The notes below the pieces were generated by a model, which ran no database searches, was not told the origin of the DNA, and saw nothing but the letters and a program-made list of their open reading frames with translations. Position numbers and translations under genes: made by a program. This document shows, one piece after another, positions 15,999 to 23,859 of a stretch of 48,822 bases of DNA. Within the stretch, counting starts at the first letter, position 1; each line of letters opens with the position of its first letter. Source of the stretch: an uncultured Oceanobacillus sp. (GTDB taxonomy: Bacteria > Bacillota > Bacilli > Bacillales > Amphibacillaceae); NCBI GenBank assembly GCA_938004015.1, contig CALKWU010000009.1, forward strand, positions 1 through 48,822. The letters run 5' to 3'.

Positions 15999-16059
15999 AA
16001 CGTACCTCCTAGTCCCGTCCCAACAAGAGGATTTCTACGGCAGTATTCGCCTATACTAA

Positions 16060-16077
16060 AAATACAAGTTTGTATTT
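16060..16077. promoter_or_regulatory. 18-bp palindrome upstream of ezrA
   Basis: AAATACAAGTTTGTATTT is a palindrome of 8-bp arms around GT, about 60 bases before ezrA in the ezrA-refZ gap. It looks like a dimer-binding site. No regulator can be named. Confidence 0.35.
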
Positions 16078-16195
16078 GTTAATTTGTTAACGATTTTATA
16101 TAGTATTAATAATAGCATGTTATCGATGTTTTTGGCTAAGAAAAACAATATTTTGTCGTATTTTTTCAGTTTTTCGGAAATCGGACGGGTTTTTG

Positions 16196-16801
16196 TCAGT
16201 TTTCGACAATGATTTTGAGCCACTCCTGGATCGTATTCGTATATTTTTCCACAAACACCCGGTGGGAATGATCACCGATGACCCGGTCTTTCCATTCGTT
16301 ATGTAAAATATATGGCGTGATCAACATCCCTTTCAACTGGAGATACAAGTAATCTTTCGTATCACCTGGAAATTTTTTCCCGCTGAGTGCATCGGAAAAA
16401 GCTTTCCGGATATAGTAATTTTCTTTTGCCAAATAGGTGACCGTCATTTCCCGGACAAACACGGAATCCAACGTCAATTCCCGTTGGATGAAACATGTCA
16501 ATTGCAGTTTTGAATGTTTGTAACGTATAATGGTGGCAATCAATTCATTCAGCCGTTCTACGGCAGAGGCATCTTTTGTCGCATCGAGACACTTCTCCAA
16601 TGTTTGCAAATATTCTTCATAATACTCCGTGACGGCGTATTCCAACAAGCCTTGTTTCCCGTTGAAATAATAACTGACGGACGAGACGTTGACATTGGCT
16701 TTTTTGGCGATATCCCGCACCGAAGTGCCATGGAACCCTTTTTGGAAAAAAAGATTGGATGCGGCAAGGATTACTTTTTGTTTAGATGGATTTTTTTTCA
16801 T
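16196..16801 (-). CDS. refZ: TetR-family regulator RefZ (YttP)
   Basis: A 201-aa TetR-type DNA-binding protein with an N-terminal helix-turn-helix (FHGTSVRDIAKKANVNVSSV, then YYFNGKQGLL). In B. subtilis RefZ acts in sporulation. It binds a few sites near the chromosome origin and adjusts FtsZ ring position and chromosome capture. The start is ATG 16801; AAGGAG stands about 11 nt upstream. It is divergent from the ytsP gene, as in B. subtilis. CGACAA/TTGTCG hexamers cluster around this gene, and a 12-bp palindrome (CAGGAATTCCTG, 16842-16853) lies in the shared promoter region. Confidence 0.85.
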   Translation of the reverse strand: MKKNPSKQKVILAASNLFFQKGFHGTSVRDIAKKANVNVSSVSYYFNGKQGLLEYAVTEYYEEYLQTLEKCLDATKDASAVERLNELIATIIRYKHSKLQLTCFIQRELTLDSVFVREMTVTYLAKENYYIRKAFSDALSGKKFPGDTKDYLYLQLKGMLITPYILHNEWKDRVIGDHSHRVFVEKYTNTIQEWLKIIVEN

Positions 16802-16946
16802 CTTTCACTCAGCTCCTTACATTTCCATTACGACAAAACATCAGGAATTCCTGTTCTTTTCGCTCGACAGGATTCTTCCCTTTGTCGAATGGTGGCGGGT
16901 GAATCGATTACATATATTGTACTGGAAAATCGTCAGGAGGGATAGA

Positions 16947-17426
16947 ATGTTTCAACAAATCACTTATTCTGAAAAACGTTCCGAAGCTTATGAACAATTG
17001 ATTCGACAGCTGCATGCCCTATCCGAAGATGAAACAGACCAAATTGCGATTTTGGCTAACGCTGCAAGCTTACTCAATCATTTCTTGGAAGACATCAACT
17101 GGGTCGGATTCTACTTGTGGAAAAACGATGAACTCGTCCTCGGTCCCTTCCAAGGCTTGCCTGCCTGCGTCCGCATCAAGTACGGCAAAGGTGTATGCGG
17201 AACAGCGGTAAAAGAAAAGAAAACCCAACTCGTCCCGGATGTTCATGCTTTTCCTGGACATATCGCCTGTGATGCGGCAAGCAAATCCGAAATCGTCGTT
17301 CCGATCATCTTGGACAGTGAAATTTTCGGCGTGTTGGATGTCGATAGCCCAATCAAAGCACGATTCGATGAAACCGATGAACACTACTTGGAAAAATTTG
17401 TCGAAGCGTTAAAACAATATTTGTAA
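16947..17426 (+). CDS. ytsP: Free methionine-R-sulfoxide reductase (GAF domain, YtsP)
   Basis: A 159-aa single GAF-domain enzyme that reduces free methionine-R-sulfoxide. The cysteines expected of this family are present: C74 (LPACVRI), C84 (GVCGTA) and C108 (HIACDA). The start is ATG 16947 after AGGAGG; the long upstream extension of the frame lies in the refZ promoter region. It is convergent with dgcP and shares a terminator that reaches into the end of the dgcP gene. Confidence 0.9.
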   Translation: MFQQITYSEKRSEAYEQLIRQLHALSEDETDQIAILANAASLLNHFLEDINWVGFYLWKNDELVLGPFQGLPACVRIKYGKGVCGTAVKEKKTQLVPDVHAFPGHIACDAASKSEIVVPIILDSEIFGVLDVDSPIKARFDETDEHYLEKFVEALKQYL

Positions 17427-17430
17427 AAGG

Positions 17431-17466
17431 AAAACGAGCAACTTCATGATAGGAGTTGCTCGTTTT
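17431..17466. terminator. Terminator shared by ytsP and dgcP
   Basis: AAAACGAGCAACT and AGTTGCTCGTTTT form a 13-bp stem. On the minus strand one arm encodes the last residues and stop of dgcP (stop at 17444-17446), so the hairpin overlaps coding sequence. Confidence 0.8.
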
Positions 17467-19270
17467 GCACTTGGTCTTTTCCTGCTGATTTGGCGGAGTA
17501 CAGTGCTTGATCTGCCCGGAGGAACATTTTTTTCGGGGTATCCTCCGCCTCTTTTTCCCAATGGGAAAGGCCGCATGAAACCGTAATGGAAGGGTCAGTG
17601 CCTTCCGGGATCCGCTTCCTGATATTGTTTGCGATCTCCATTCCTTCATCCGGACTCGTTTCCGGCAAATAGACCGCCAACTCCTCACCGCCCCATCTCG
17701 TGACGACCCCTTTATTGCCGATGACTTCCTTCATGACCCGAGCCACTTGCTTCAACACATTGTCGCCGACGTGGTGGCCATAAGTATCGTTCACCAATTT
17801 AAAGTCGTCAATGTCAAACAGCAAAAGCACAGCCTTTGAGCCATTTTCTTGATGTTCGTCGATCGTTTCTTCCAAATATCTTCTCGTGTACAATCCTGTC
17901 AGAAAATCCGTAATGACCGTTTCTTGCAATCTCTCCCTCAACAGCGTATTGGAGATGACGAGAGCGGAATGGTGCATTAACGACTCCAACATTCTGAACG
18001 TCTGTAACGAGAAATAATACGGTTTTTCATGGAGGATGATCGTAAAGCCGATACTTAATCCGGAATACACCATCGGAATGATCATCGCAGACTGGTAGCC
18101 GTACGGTTCGAGATCGGTGGCATTGCCGTTGAATATGGAATCCGGTGTTTTCATGATTTTTTCTTTATATTGGACGGCGACGTTTCTGCCGTCTGTTTCC
18201 AAGAAAAATTCCGTACTTCCATCCAATATTTCAAATTCCCGATCCGACTCTTCATCGAAATAAATGAATCCGATTTCACTTGCATTCGATATCCGTTTGA
18301 TTTGTTCCCGGATCGTATCCATCAATCCGGCCATTTCCCGAGTCGCATTCAACTCGTGGATGAATTCATTCAATAACGTCAAATTGGAAACTTGTTCCAA
18401 TGAATCTTCATACAAAATCGTTTTTTCCAATGCTTTCCCGGATAATCGGGCGAATTCCAGGAAGAAATCGACTTCTTCCCTCAATAAATAGCTTTCAATC
18501 GGGACGATGACTTCCAATACACCATAGACGCTTTGTTCTCCGATCAATGGTGCATAGAGCACTTTTTCGTTCCGTTCTTTGAAAACTTCAATTTGCATTT
18601 TACCTGACATGAAAACTTGGGTGCTTAAAGGAACAGGATTTTTTTCCGTGTAATCGAGCACTTTGATTGGGAAACGGCATGATTTATCATATTCTTGCGT
18701 GAGATACAAATGATATTTCGCATCCCAATAATAATGATCCAACGAGTCGAAAATGACTTCGAAAACATCTCTTTTATCATGTGCCTGCAACAAATTTTCA
18801 CTGAGCTCATGTAAAAATTGGTTATGTAGGTTCCTGATTTTGTTCCTCCACGTGCTGATTGAAATATTCAATATCCGTTCTGTTTCTCTTTGCAATGTGA
18901 GGAGGAATTGTTCCGAGAATTCGGTATCATGGATATACACGAGCAACATCGTCCGCATCCCTTTGATTTGTAACGGGAGGTAACGGACATTTTTCGGCCG
19001 TATCCGATCCTTGAAAAACGAGTCGAAATGGATATCTTCACCGGTCACCAACAATTCCGGAAGATATTTTTCATCTGCGGAAACGGAAGCGAGCAGACGT
19101 AATGATTCCGATTTTTTGAAATGGACATAAAGGGCAAGATAGTCCACACCCATGTATTTGCTGACTTCCCAGAGAATTTTTTCCAAAAAATCTTCATCCC
19201 ACGTCGCTTGTTCAAATAGTTCGGATATAATATTGAAAAACATGAGCTGCAGTTCTTTTTCAATATCCAT
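17444..19270 (-). CDS. dgcP: Diguanylate cyclase with GAF-like sensor regions (DgcP/YtrP)
   Basis: A 608-aa cytosolic protein that makes cyclic-di-GMP from two GTP. The C-terminal GGDEF domain has an intact active site GGEEL (527-531) and the upstream LFDIDDFKLVNDTYGH motif. The product-inhibition I-site RxxD is not conserved (GNKG aligns there), so allosteric feedback is probably lost. The N-terminal 430 residues have GAF-like character and no membrane helix. Start is ATG 19270, 6 nt after AGGTG; a GTG at 19279 lies inside the ribosome site. The order refZ-ytsP-dgcP-rpsD matches B. subtilis. It could feed the c-di-GMP-II riboswitch in this window. Confidence 0.93.
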   Translation of the reverse strand: MDIEKELQLMFFNIISELFEQATWDEDFLEKILWEVSKYMGVDYLALYVHFKKSESLRLLASVSADEKYLPELLVTGEDIHFDSFFKDRIRPKNVRYLPLQIKGMRTMLLVYIHDTEFSEQFLLTLQRETERILNISISTWRNKIRNLHNQFLHELSENLLQAHDKRDVFEVIFDSLDHYYWDAKYHLYLTQEYDKSCRFPIKVLDYTEKNPVPLSTQVFMSGKMQIEVFKERNEKVLYAPLIGEQSVYGVLEVIVPIESYLLREEVDFFLEFARLSGKALEKTILYEDSLEQVSNLTLLNEFIHELNATREMAGLMDTIREQIKRISNASEIGFIYFDEESDREFEILDGSTEFFLETDGRNVAVQYKEKIMKTPDSIFNGNATDLEPYGYQSAMIIPMVYSGLSIGFTIILHEKPYYFSLQTFRMLESLMHHSALVISNTLLRERLQETVITDFLTGLYTRRYLEETIDEHQENGSKAVLLLFDIDDFKLVNDTYGHHVGDNVLKQVARVMKEVIGNKGVVTRWGGEELAVYLPETSPDEGMEIANNIRKRIPEGTDPSITVSCGLSHWEKEAEDTPKKMFLRADQALYSAKSAGKDQVQNEQLLS

Positions 19271-19455
19271 TTCTATCACCTAATTTACATATTACCAAGC
19301 AATCCGGCTGAATCATAATGCTTCTTATTTATTACATTATACAAGAAATAGTCCCGAACACCCAAGAAAAAATCTTATGTTATAAAAAAATCGTTATTAA
19401 GGACTAAGCTACCAGAATTATATCTGTTATACCACATAAAAAGCAAAACATTTGA

Positions 19456-19484
19456 TTGACTTCAGACGAATAAAAGACTATAAT
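19456..19484 (+). promoter_or_regulatory. Sigma-A promoter of rpsD
   Basis: TTGACT (19456-19461), a 17-nt spacer and TATAAT (19479-19484). This near-consensus promoter suits a ribosomal protein gene; the start is near 19491. Confidence 0.9.
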
Positions 19485-19490
19485 AGACTT

Positions 19491-19673
19491 TGTGTAAATT
19501 TAAGGTAGCCTGTGCGTTCAATTCATTGCAACTAGTTTGTTCCTTGGCGGGTGTCAAGGGAGTATCGTGTAACCCTCTGCTGCTGGGGCGAAGGTACATA
19601 AAAAACAAACTAGCCAATGAGATTGACGTGGTGATTGAATTTATGCAATTCAAATTCAAAGGAGGAAAAGTAC
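19491..19673 (+). ncRNA. S4 autoregulatory leader of rpsD
   Basis: A roughly 180-nt leader between promoter and rpsD. It contains GTGTAACCCTCTGCTGCTGG followed by GGCGAAGGTAC, and the complementary pair AACTAGTTTGTT (19529-19540) with AACAAACTAG (19604-19613). Bacillus rpsD mRNAs carry a structured leader that S4 binds to repress its own synthesis; position and pieces fit. I did not fold it in detail. Confidence 0.7.
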
Positions 19674-20276
19674 ATGGCTCGTTATAGAGGTCCTGTATGG
19701 AAAAAGTCTCGTCGTTTCGGCATTTCATTGACCGGAACCGGAAAAGAATTGGATAAGCGCCCTTACGCTCCGGGTCAACATGGTCCGACACAAAGAAAGA
19801 AGTTGTCTGAGTACGGCTTGCAGCTTCAAGAAAAACAAAAACTACGTTACATGTACGGATTGAACGAACGTCAATTCCGTAACTTGTTCAACAAAGCGGG
19901 TAAAATGAAAGGGATCCACGGTGAGAACTTCATGATCCTTCTCGAATCCCGTCTGGACAACCTCGTGTATCGTTTAGGTTTCGCCCGTACACGCAGACAA
20001 GCGCGTCAACTCGTGAACCATGGCCATATCCTCGTGGATGGACGCCGTGTCGATATTCCATCATACACCGTGTCTCCAGGTCAAACAATCGGTTTACGTG
20101 AGCGTTCCAGAAATCTGGACATCATCAAAGAGGCGCTTGAAGTGAACAACTTCGTACCGGACTATATGTCCTTTGATGAAGACAAGATGGAAGGAACATA
20201 CACACGCTATCCGGAACGTTCCGAACTCCCTGCAGAAATCAACGAAGCACTCATCGTCGAGTTCTACTCTCGTTGA
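19674..20276 (+). CDS. rpsD: 30S ribosomal protein S4
   Basis: A 200-aa primary 16S rRNA-binding protein that helps start assembly of the 30S body and affects decoding accuracy. It begins ARYRGPVWKKSRRFGISLTG and contains an S4 RNA-binding domain around residues 90-155 (LDNLVYRLGFARTRRQARQ). The zinc-finger cysteines of some S4 paralogues are missing. The start is ATG 19674 after AAAGGAGG. It is monocistronic, with its own promoter, leader and terminator. Confidence 0.98.
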   Translation: MARYRGPVWKKSRRFGISLTGTGKELDKRPYAPGQHGPTQRKKLSEYGLQLQEKQKLRYMYGLNERQFRNLFNKAGKMKGIHGENFMILLESRLDNLVYRLGFARTRRQARQLVNHGHILVDGRRVDIPSYTVSPGQTIGLRERSRNLDIIKEALEVNNFVPDYMSFDEDKMEGTYTRYPERSELPAEINEALIVEFYSR

Positions 20277-20306
20277 TGCGATTGCCGGGTAACAACCATC
20301 ATGGCC

Positions 20307-20345
20307 AAAACCCTCAAACCTTTCAAAGGTTTGAGGGTTTTTTGT
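20307..20345 (+). terminator. Terminator after rpsD
   Basis: AAAACCCTCAAACCT and AGGTTTGAGGGTTTT form a long perfect stem followed by more T. Confidence 0.95.
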
Positions 20346-20483
20346 TTTCAAATCGTTTTTGCTGCGTGAAGATTTTTATCAAACATGACATCTGCGCTCT
20401 CAACAATTTCAATACTAGAATCATGACATAAGCAGGAATTTGCATATCTTTATAGAAAACATATTTTTAAAGAGGTACTGAAC

Positions 20484-20660
20484 GTGATAAATCAGCAATT
20501 ATTTGTCTTATCTTCAGCTTTAAGGAGGTATTTCCAGTGCATGGAAATGTTCTTCGGGCCATCTAACCCGTTTTTTTTGAAGCATGACCCGAGGGGTATA
20601 GCCGCTCATGGTGAATTTTTTACCACGTTCATTTCCATGTTAATCTTTAAAAATATTTGA
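20484..20660 (+). CDS. Small protein of 58 aa, unknown
   Basis: An uninterrupted ORF from GTG 20484 with a ribosome site (AGAGGT, 7 nt spacing) to TGA 20658-20660. It stops only 4 nt before the first possible start of the membrane protein gene that follows. The product has an aromatic-rich middle (MEMFFGPSNPFFLKHDPRG) and a hydrophobic end (FFTTFISMLIFKNI). I do not recognise the family. Tight spacing suggests an operon, but no strong promoter or homologue supports it, so it could also be a gene remnant. It contains a 10-bp inverted repeat. Confidence 0.5.
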   Translation: MINQQLFVLSSALRRYFQCMEMFFGPSNPFFLKHDPRGIAAHGEFFTTFISMLIFKNI

Positions 20661-20664
20661 CAGG

Positions 20665-21045
20665 ATGATGGCATTGCACATACAATCCGTAATTTTCATT
20701 TGTTTTTTAACGATTTTGCTTGCTTATGATTATTTTGCTGTTTTACCTGACATAATCAAAATTCCTCAATTTGTGTTTCAAGTTACATTCTTTGTCCTCT
20801 TCATCATAAGCATGATCATTGGCCGGGACGAAGATGATAGCAATTCGTGGAAATGGCAGGTCTTTATTATCGTTTATATCGTCACGTTAATGCTTGTTTT
20901 TTCTTTATTGGGCGGCAAATCGTCTGTAGGTATCTCATTTTCAAATACTGTATTTTGGATTGTTTTAGGGATTTCGCTCATTGAAATATATATCGAATGG
21001 AGAAAACAAAAAAGCAACGACCAAAATAAACATATTGAATTGTAA
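20665..21045 (+). CDS. Four-helix membrane protein, unknown
   Basis: A 126-aa protein with about four predicted membrane helices: IQSVIFICFLTILLAYDYF, FVFQVTFFVLFIISMIIG, VFIIVYIVTLMLVFSLLGG and SNTVFWIVLGISLIEIYI. A charged loop (GRDEDDSNSWKW) lies between helices 2 and 3 and the tail is basic. I do not recognise it. The start could be ATG 20665 or 20668 or, better spaced from AGGA, TTG 20674. It follows the 58-aa ORF by 4 nt and is not part of the B. subtilis order around rpsD-tyrS, so it is probably accessory. Confidence 0.7.
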   Translation: MMALHIQSVIFICFLTILLAYDYFAVLPDIIKIPQFVFQVTFFVLFIISMIIGRDEDDSNSWKWQVFIIVYIVTLMLVFSLLGGKSSVGISFSNTVFWIVLGISLIEIYIEWRKQKSNDQNKHIEL

Positions 21046-21144
21046 CTGTCGATCATGACTCTAATGAACGGTCACAATTTTGCTTGTGTAAAGTCTTTTT
21101 CCCATTCCCATCCTCCTCTCCATCTTGCTGCTTAACAATGAACC

Positions 21145-21225
21145 TTAACGAAGGCTACTTGTCTTGTTTCCTTCGTAAATGAGAAAAGTGACGATCAACA
21201 TTGATAGAATTGCCGATGATGTCAT
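21145..21225 (-). other. Possible 26-aa hydrophobic peptide ORF
   Basis: ATG 21225 to TAA 21145 encodes MTSSAILSMLIVTFLIYEGN plus a short tail, which looks like a single membrane helix. There is no convincing ribosome site. It could be a remnant of a decayed gene or a small membrane peptide. The rest of the gap 21046-21288 shows nothing else clear. Confidence 0.25.
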
Positions 21226-21247
21226 CTGAAGGATAAAATAGAATTAA

Positions 21248-21283
21248 AAAGCACAAGCAGACTTCACATCTGCTTGTGCTTAT
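21248..21283 (-). terminator. Terminator after YtkA-like lipoprotein gene
   Basis: AAGCACAAGCAGA and TCTGCTTGTGCTT form a 13-bp stem followed on the minus strand by TTTTAATTC. Confidence 0.9.
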
Positions 21284-21288
21284 GAATT

Positions 21289-21996
21289 TTATTCAACTTC
21301 CACGGTGTGCTCCACTTCTTCATTCAAATCATCCGCTTCCACATGGATGACGACCGTGTACGTACCAGCTTCCGGAAATTCATAAACTGCTGCATATTCC
21401 CCTGCCACTGTTTCCTCTGCAACCAAGGATTCTGCATTTCCATCACCGTTTTCCGGAACAACCTCGAACTGGACGGAAGCATCAGCAATCGCCTCTCCAT
21501 CATTCATGAGATGGACGACCAAATCAGTTTCTTCACCGGCTGTCGGCGCCTCCGGGTCCATAAAGTGGGCGTGGAAACCAGAATCATCATGACCTGCATG
21601 TTCATCATGATCCACATCGCCAACGACAATCGATTTCAAAGGCATCGTATGCAATCCTCTTGCAGTCGTATGGGCATAAATTTCGTATACTCCATCTTCC
21701 TCAAAGACCACTTCTGCCGTATAACTTCCATCGGACGTATGGGTTCCTTCCACATTTGTGCTATCATCCTCGTGTCCTTGCAACCAATATTCAAAAACGA
21801 CTTCATCCGCATCCTCCACATATTCGTCACCATAAGTGACAATCGCTTCCAAAGTGACCGGCTCCCCCGGTTCAGCCGTCTCCGGCAAGATGAAATCAAC
21901 TTCCAGTGCGGCTAGTTCCTCTGTTTCATCATCAGAACCACAAGCCGCCAGAAGTGCAAGAACCAATGTCAGCAATGTTAAAGTGATTTTTCTCAT
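21289..21996 (-). CDS. Lipoprotein with two YtkA-like domains
   Basis: A 235-aa exported lipoprotein: signal peptide MRKITLTLLTLVLALLAAC with the lipobox cysteine at C19. Two beta-sandwich segments resemble YtkA-like/FixH-type domains: about 35-130 (LPETAEPGEPVTLEAIVTYG, then GSYTAEVVFEEDGVYEI) and about 140-235 (DPEAPTAGEETDLVVHL, then AGEYAAVYEFPEAGTYTV). They are linked by a His/Asp-rich stretch, DVDHDEHAGHDDSGFHAHF, that could bind metal. The start is ATG 21996 after GGGAGG. It is very acidic, suiting the cell surface, and monocistronic. The function is not established. Confidence 0.85.
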   Translation of the reverse strand: MRKITLTLLTLVLALLAACGSDDETEELAALEVDFILPETAEPGEPVTLEAIVTYGDEYVEDADEVVFEYWLQGHEDDSTNVEGTHTSDGSYTAEVVFEEDGVYEIYAHTTARGLHTMPLKSIVVGDVDHDEHAGHDDSGFHAHFMDPEAPTAGEETDLVVHLMNDGEAIADASVQFEVVPENGDGNAESLVAEETVAGEYAAVYEFPEAGTYTVVIHVEADDLNEEVEHTVEVE

Positions 21997-22177
21997 GTTT
22001 AATCCTCCCATTTACGATGTAAAAGTCTATTTCTTTTTTATTACATCCATTCATAAACTTCACCCAAACAAAATTCAACAACCTGCAACTTTTACCTTAT
22101 CAACTAAATTTGCCTGTTTCAATGCCGTTTCCAGGCAAACCGTGAAGTTTCTGTGAAAAAGAAAATGGGTCAAGCAC

Positions 22178-22209
22178 AAAAAAGGCTGGAAGATAAACCA
22201 GCCTTTTCA
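22178..22209 (-). terminator. Terminator after tyrS
   Basis: AAAAGGCTGG and CCAGCCTTTT form the stem. On the minus strand the tail is TTTTTGTG. Confidence 0.85.
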
Positions 22210-23484
22210 TTATCGATAGTCGATCAATGTGTATTTCTTTTTGCCTCGGCGGATGATCGTGAATACGTCATCGATGCGATCGGCGGCGGACACAACATAG
22301 TTGATGTCCTGTTGTCTTTCGCCATTAATGTAAATCGCGCCGTTTTTGATGTCTTCTCGTGCTTGCCGCTTCGACGGGGAGATTCCCGCTTGAACCAACA
22401 AGTCGACCAAACCAATATCCTCTTTTGTCATCTCATAGGTCGGAACGTCCTTAAACCCTTGTTCGATTTCATTGACGGATAAACCTTTAATGTTTCCGCT
22501 GAAAAGAGCTTCGGAAATATTGATCGCTTGTTGCAGCGCTTCTTCACTATGGACGAGCTTCGTCATTTCCTCCGCCAACCGCTTTTGCGCGACACGCTTT
22601 TCCGGTCGTGTCTCCACTTCTTTTTCCAATTCCTCGATTTCTTCTTTGGAAAGGAACGTGAAGTATTTCAAAAATTTCACGACATCACGATCATCAGTGT
22701 TGATCCAAAATTGGTAAAACTCGTATGGAGTCGTTTTATCCGGATCGAGCCAAATTGCATTCCCGGCAGTTTTGCCAAATTTCGTTCCATCAGCTTTTGT
22801 AATGAGCGGCACGGTGAGACCGTAAACTTCCGCTTCTTCCTCTTCCGGATTTTCCCGTGTACGACGGATCAATTCCATTCCCGCCGTAATATTCCCCCAT
22901 TGGTCACTACCACCGATTTGCAGTTTGCAATTTTCTTCTTCATAAAGTTTCAAAAAGTCGATGGATTGAAGCAACATGTAGCTGAACTCCGTATAAGTGA
23001 TTCCCGTTTCGATTCGGGAGGCAACGGATTCTTTCGCCAGCATGTAGTTGATGCCGAAATGTTTCCCGGCATCCCGCAATACTTCAATGAACGTCATATT
23101 CCGCAACCAATCGTGGTTGTTCCGTGCGACGACCGGGTTTTCCCCTTCCCCGAATTGCAAAAGTTTGCCGATTTGCTTTTCAATGCTTTTTGCATAGCCG
23201 AGGACGACTTCTTCACTGTTCAACGACCGTTCGGTGGAGCGGCCGCTCGGGTCGCCGATCATTCCCGTACCTCCTCCGATTAAGGCTATCGGTCGATGTC
23301 CGGCCTTTTGGAACCGTTTCAACATGGTGATCGGTACGAGGTGACCGATATGCAGGCTGTCAGCCGTCGGATCGAATCCGCAGTACAACGTCACCGTTTC
23401 CGTAGCCAATAATTTTTCCAAGCCTTCCCGATCTGTCACTTGGTTGATGAGTCCTCGCCATTCCAACTCCTCTAAAATGTTCAT
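22210..23484 (-). CDS. tyrS: Tyrosyl-tRNA synthetase
   Basis: A class I aminoacyl-tRNA synthetase of 424 aa. HIGH is at 45-48 and the KMSKS-equivalent KFGKT at 235-239. A C-terminal S4-like RNA-binding domain follows (about 355-424, PSKRQAREDIKNGAIYING). The start is ATG 23484 after AAAGGAGATAG; an upstream ATG at 23511 lies inside the T-box terminator-to-gene spacer. Expression is controlled by the Tyr T-box upstream, so uncharged tRNA-Tyr induces it. Confidence 0.98.
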   Translation of the reverse strand: MNILEELEWRGLINQVTDREGLEKLLATETVTLYCGFDPTADSLHIGHLVPITMLKRFQKAGHRPIALIGGGTGMIGDPSGRSTERSLNSEEVVLGYAKSIEKQIGKLLQFGEGENPVVARNNHDWLRNMTFIEVLRDAGKHFGINYMLAKESVASRIETGITYTEFSYMLLQSIDFLKLYEEENCKLQIGGSDQWGNITAGMELIRRTRENPEEEEAEVYGLTVPLITKADGTKFGKTAGNAIWLDPDKTTPYEFYQFWINTDDRDVVKFLKYFTFLSKEEIEELEKEVETRPEKRVAQKRLAEEMTKLVHSEEALQQAINISEALFSGNIKGLSVNEIEQGFKDVPTYEMTKEDIGLVDLLVQAGISPSKRQAREDIKNGAIYINGERQQDINYVVSAADRIDDVFTIIRRGKKKYTLIDYR

Positions 23485-23512
23485 CTTGCTATCTCCTTTA
23501 CTTTTATTCAAT

Positions 23513-23740
23513 TAAAAAAGCTCCTCCCCGAAAGAAAGGGACGAGCTTGAAACACGCGGTACCACCCTTGTTGCCAAAAAATGCCACTTGGGATTGTTAA
23601 CGATGTCTCCACCGTTCTTCCGGCTCCTAACCGGAAGAAATGCTCCGGACTGTAATTCACCGGTAAATGTATATTGGCTCGCACCTTCCGCCAACTCTCT
23701 GAAACAGGGATTTACCTGGCTACTGATTCCTTCTTCGCAT
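23513..23740 (-). ncRNA. T-box riboswitch (tRNA-Tyr) of tyrS
   Basis: The T-box sequence AAGGGTGGTACCGCG is present (about 23560-23575). The terminator AAGCTC-GTCCC paired with GGGGAG-GAGCTT, followed by TTTT, is at 23513-23547. In Stem I the specifier loop reads GAATTACAG; the TAC at 23652-23654 is a tyrosine codon, matching the downstream gene. AGAGAG and GGTGC elements of Stem I lie near 23680-23702. Confidence 0.95.
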
Positions 23741-23757
23741 ATCAATATTTTCTACTA

Positions 23758-23786
23758 TTTTTACCATAATTTTTTCTATTTTGCAA
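23758..23786 (-). promoter_or_regulatory. Promoter of the tyrS T-box transcript
   Basis: TTGCAA (23781-23786), 17-nt spacer, TAAAAA (23758-23763) preceded by TGG. Confidence 0.6.
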
Positions 23787-23803
23787 GCTATTCAAAAAAA
23801 GCA

Positions 23804-23832
23804 TTCATGTAAAAATGTTTGTGTGGTATAAT
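23804..23832 (+). promoter_or_regulatory. Promoter of the class A PBP gene
   Basis: TATAAT (23827-23832) is preceded by TGG (extended -10), and TTCATG lies 17 nt upstream. Confidence 0.65.
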
Positions 23833-23859
23833 TATAAACGAATTTTAGGAGGGTTTCAA

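Larger units (their letters stand above)
19280..19673. other. Intergenic region dgcP to rpsD
   Basis: This gap of about 390 bases holds the dgcP upstream region (AT-rich, nothing clear), then the rpsD promoter and its S4-binding leader. Confidence 0.8.
20277..20664 (+). other. Region between rpsD and the 4-TM gene
   Basis: About 390 bases hold the rpsD terminator, roughly 100 AT-rich bases with only a weak promoter candidate (TTGCAT near 20440, TATTTT downstream), and the 58-aa ORF described separately. Confidence 0.6.
23485..23859. other. Divergent control region between tyrS and the PBP gene
   Basis: About 375 bases, filled by the tyrS T-box leader and its promoter on the minus strand and by the extended -10 promoter of the PBP gene on the plus strand. 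There is no protein gene. Confidence 0.85.

Noticed and set aside
16689..16946. 86-residue N-terminal extension of the ytsP frame
   Set aside because: It overlaps the refZ gene start and shared promoter; ATG 16947 with AGGAGG gives the normal family length.
22528..23283. 251-aa open frame on the plus strand opposite tyrS
   Set aside because: It is antisense to a clear tyrS gene, lacks a ribosome site and has shadow-like composition.
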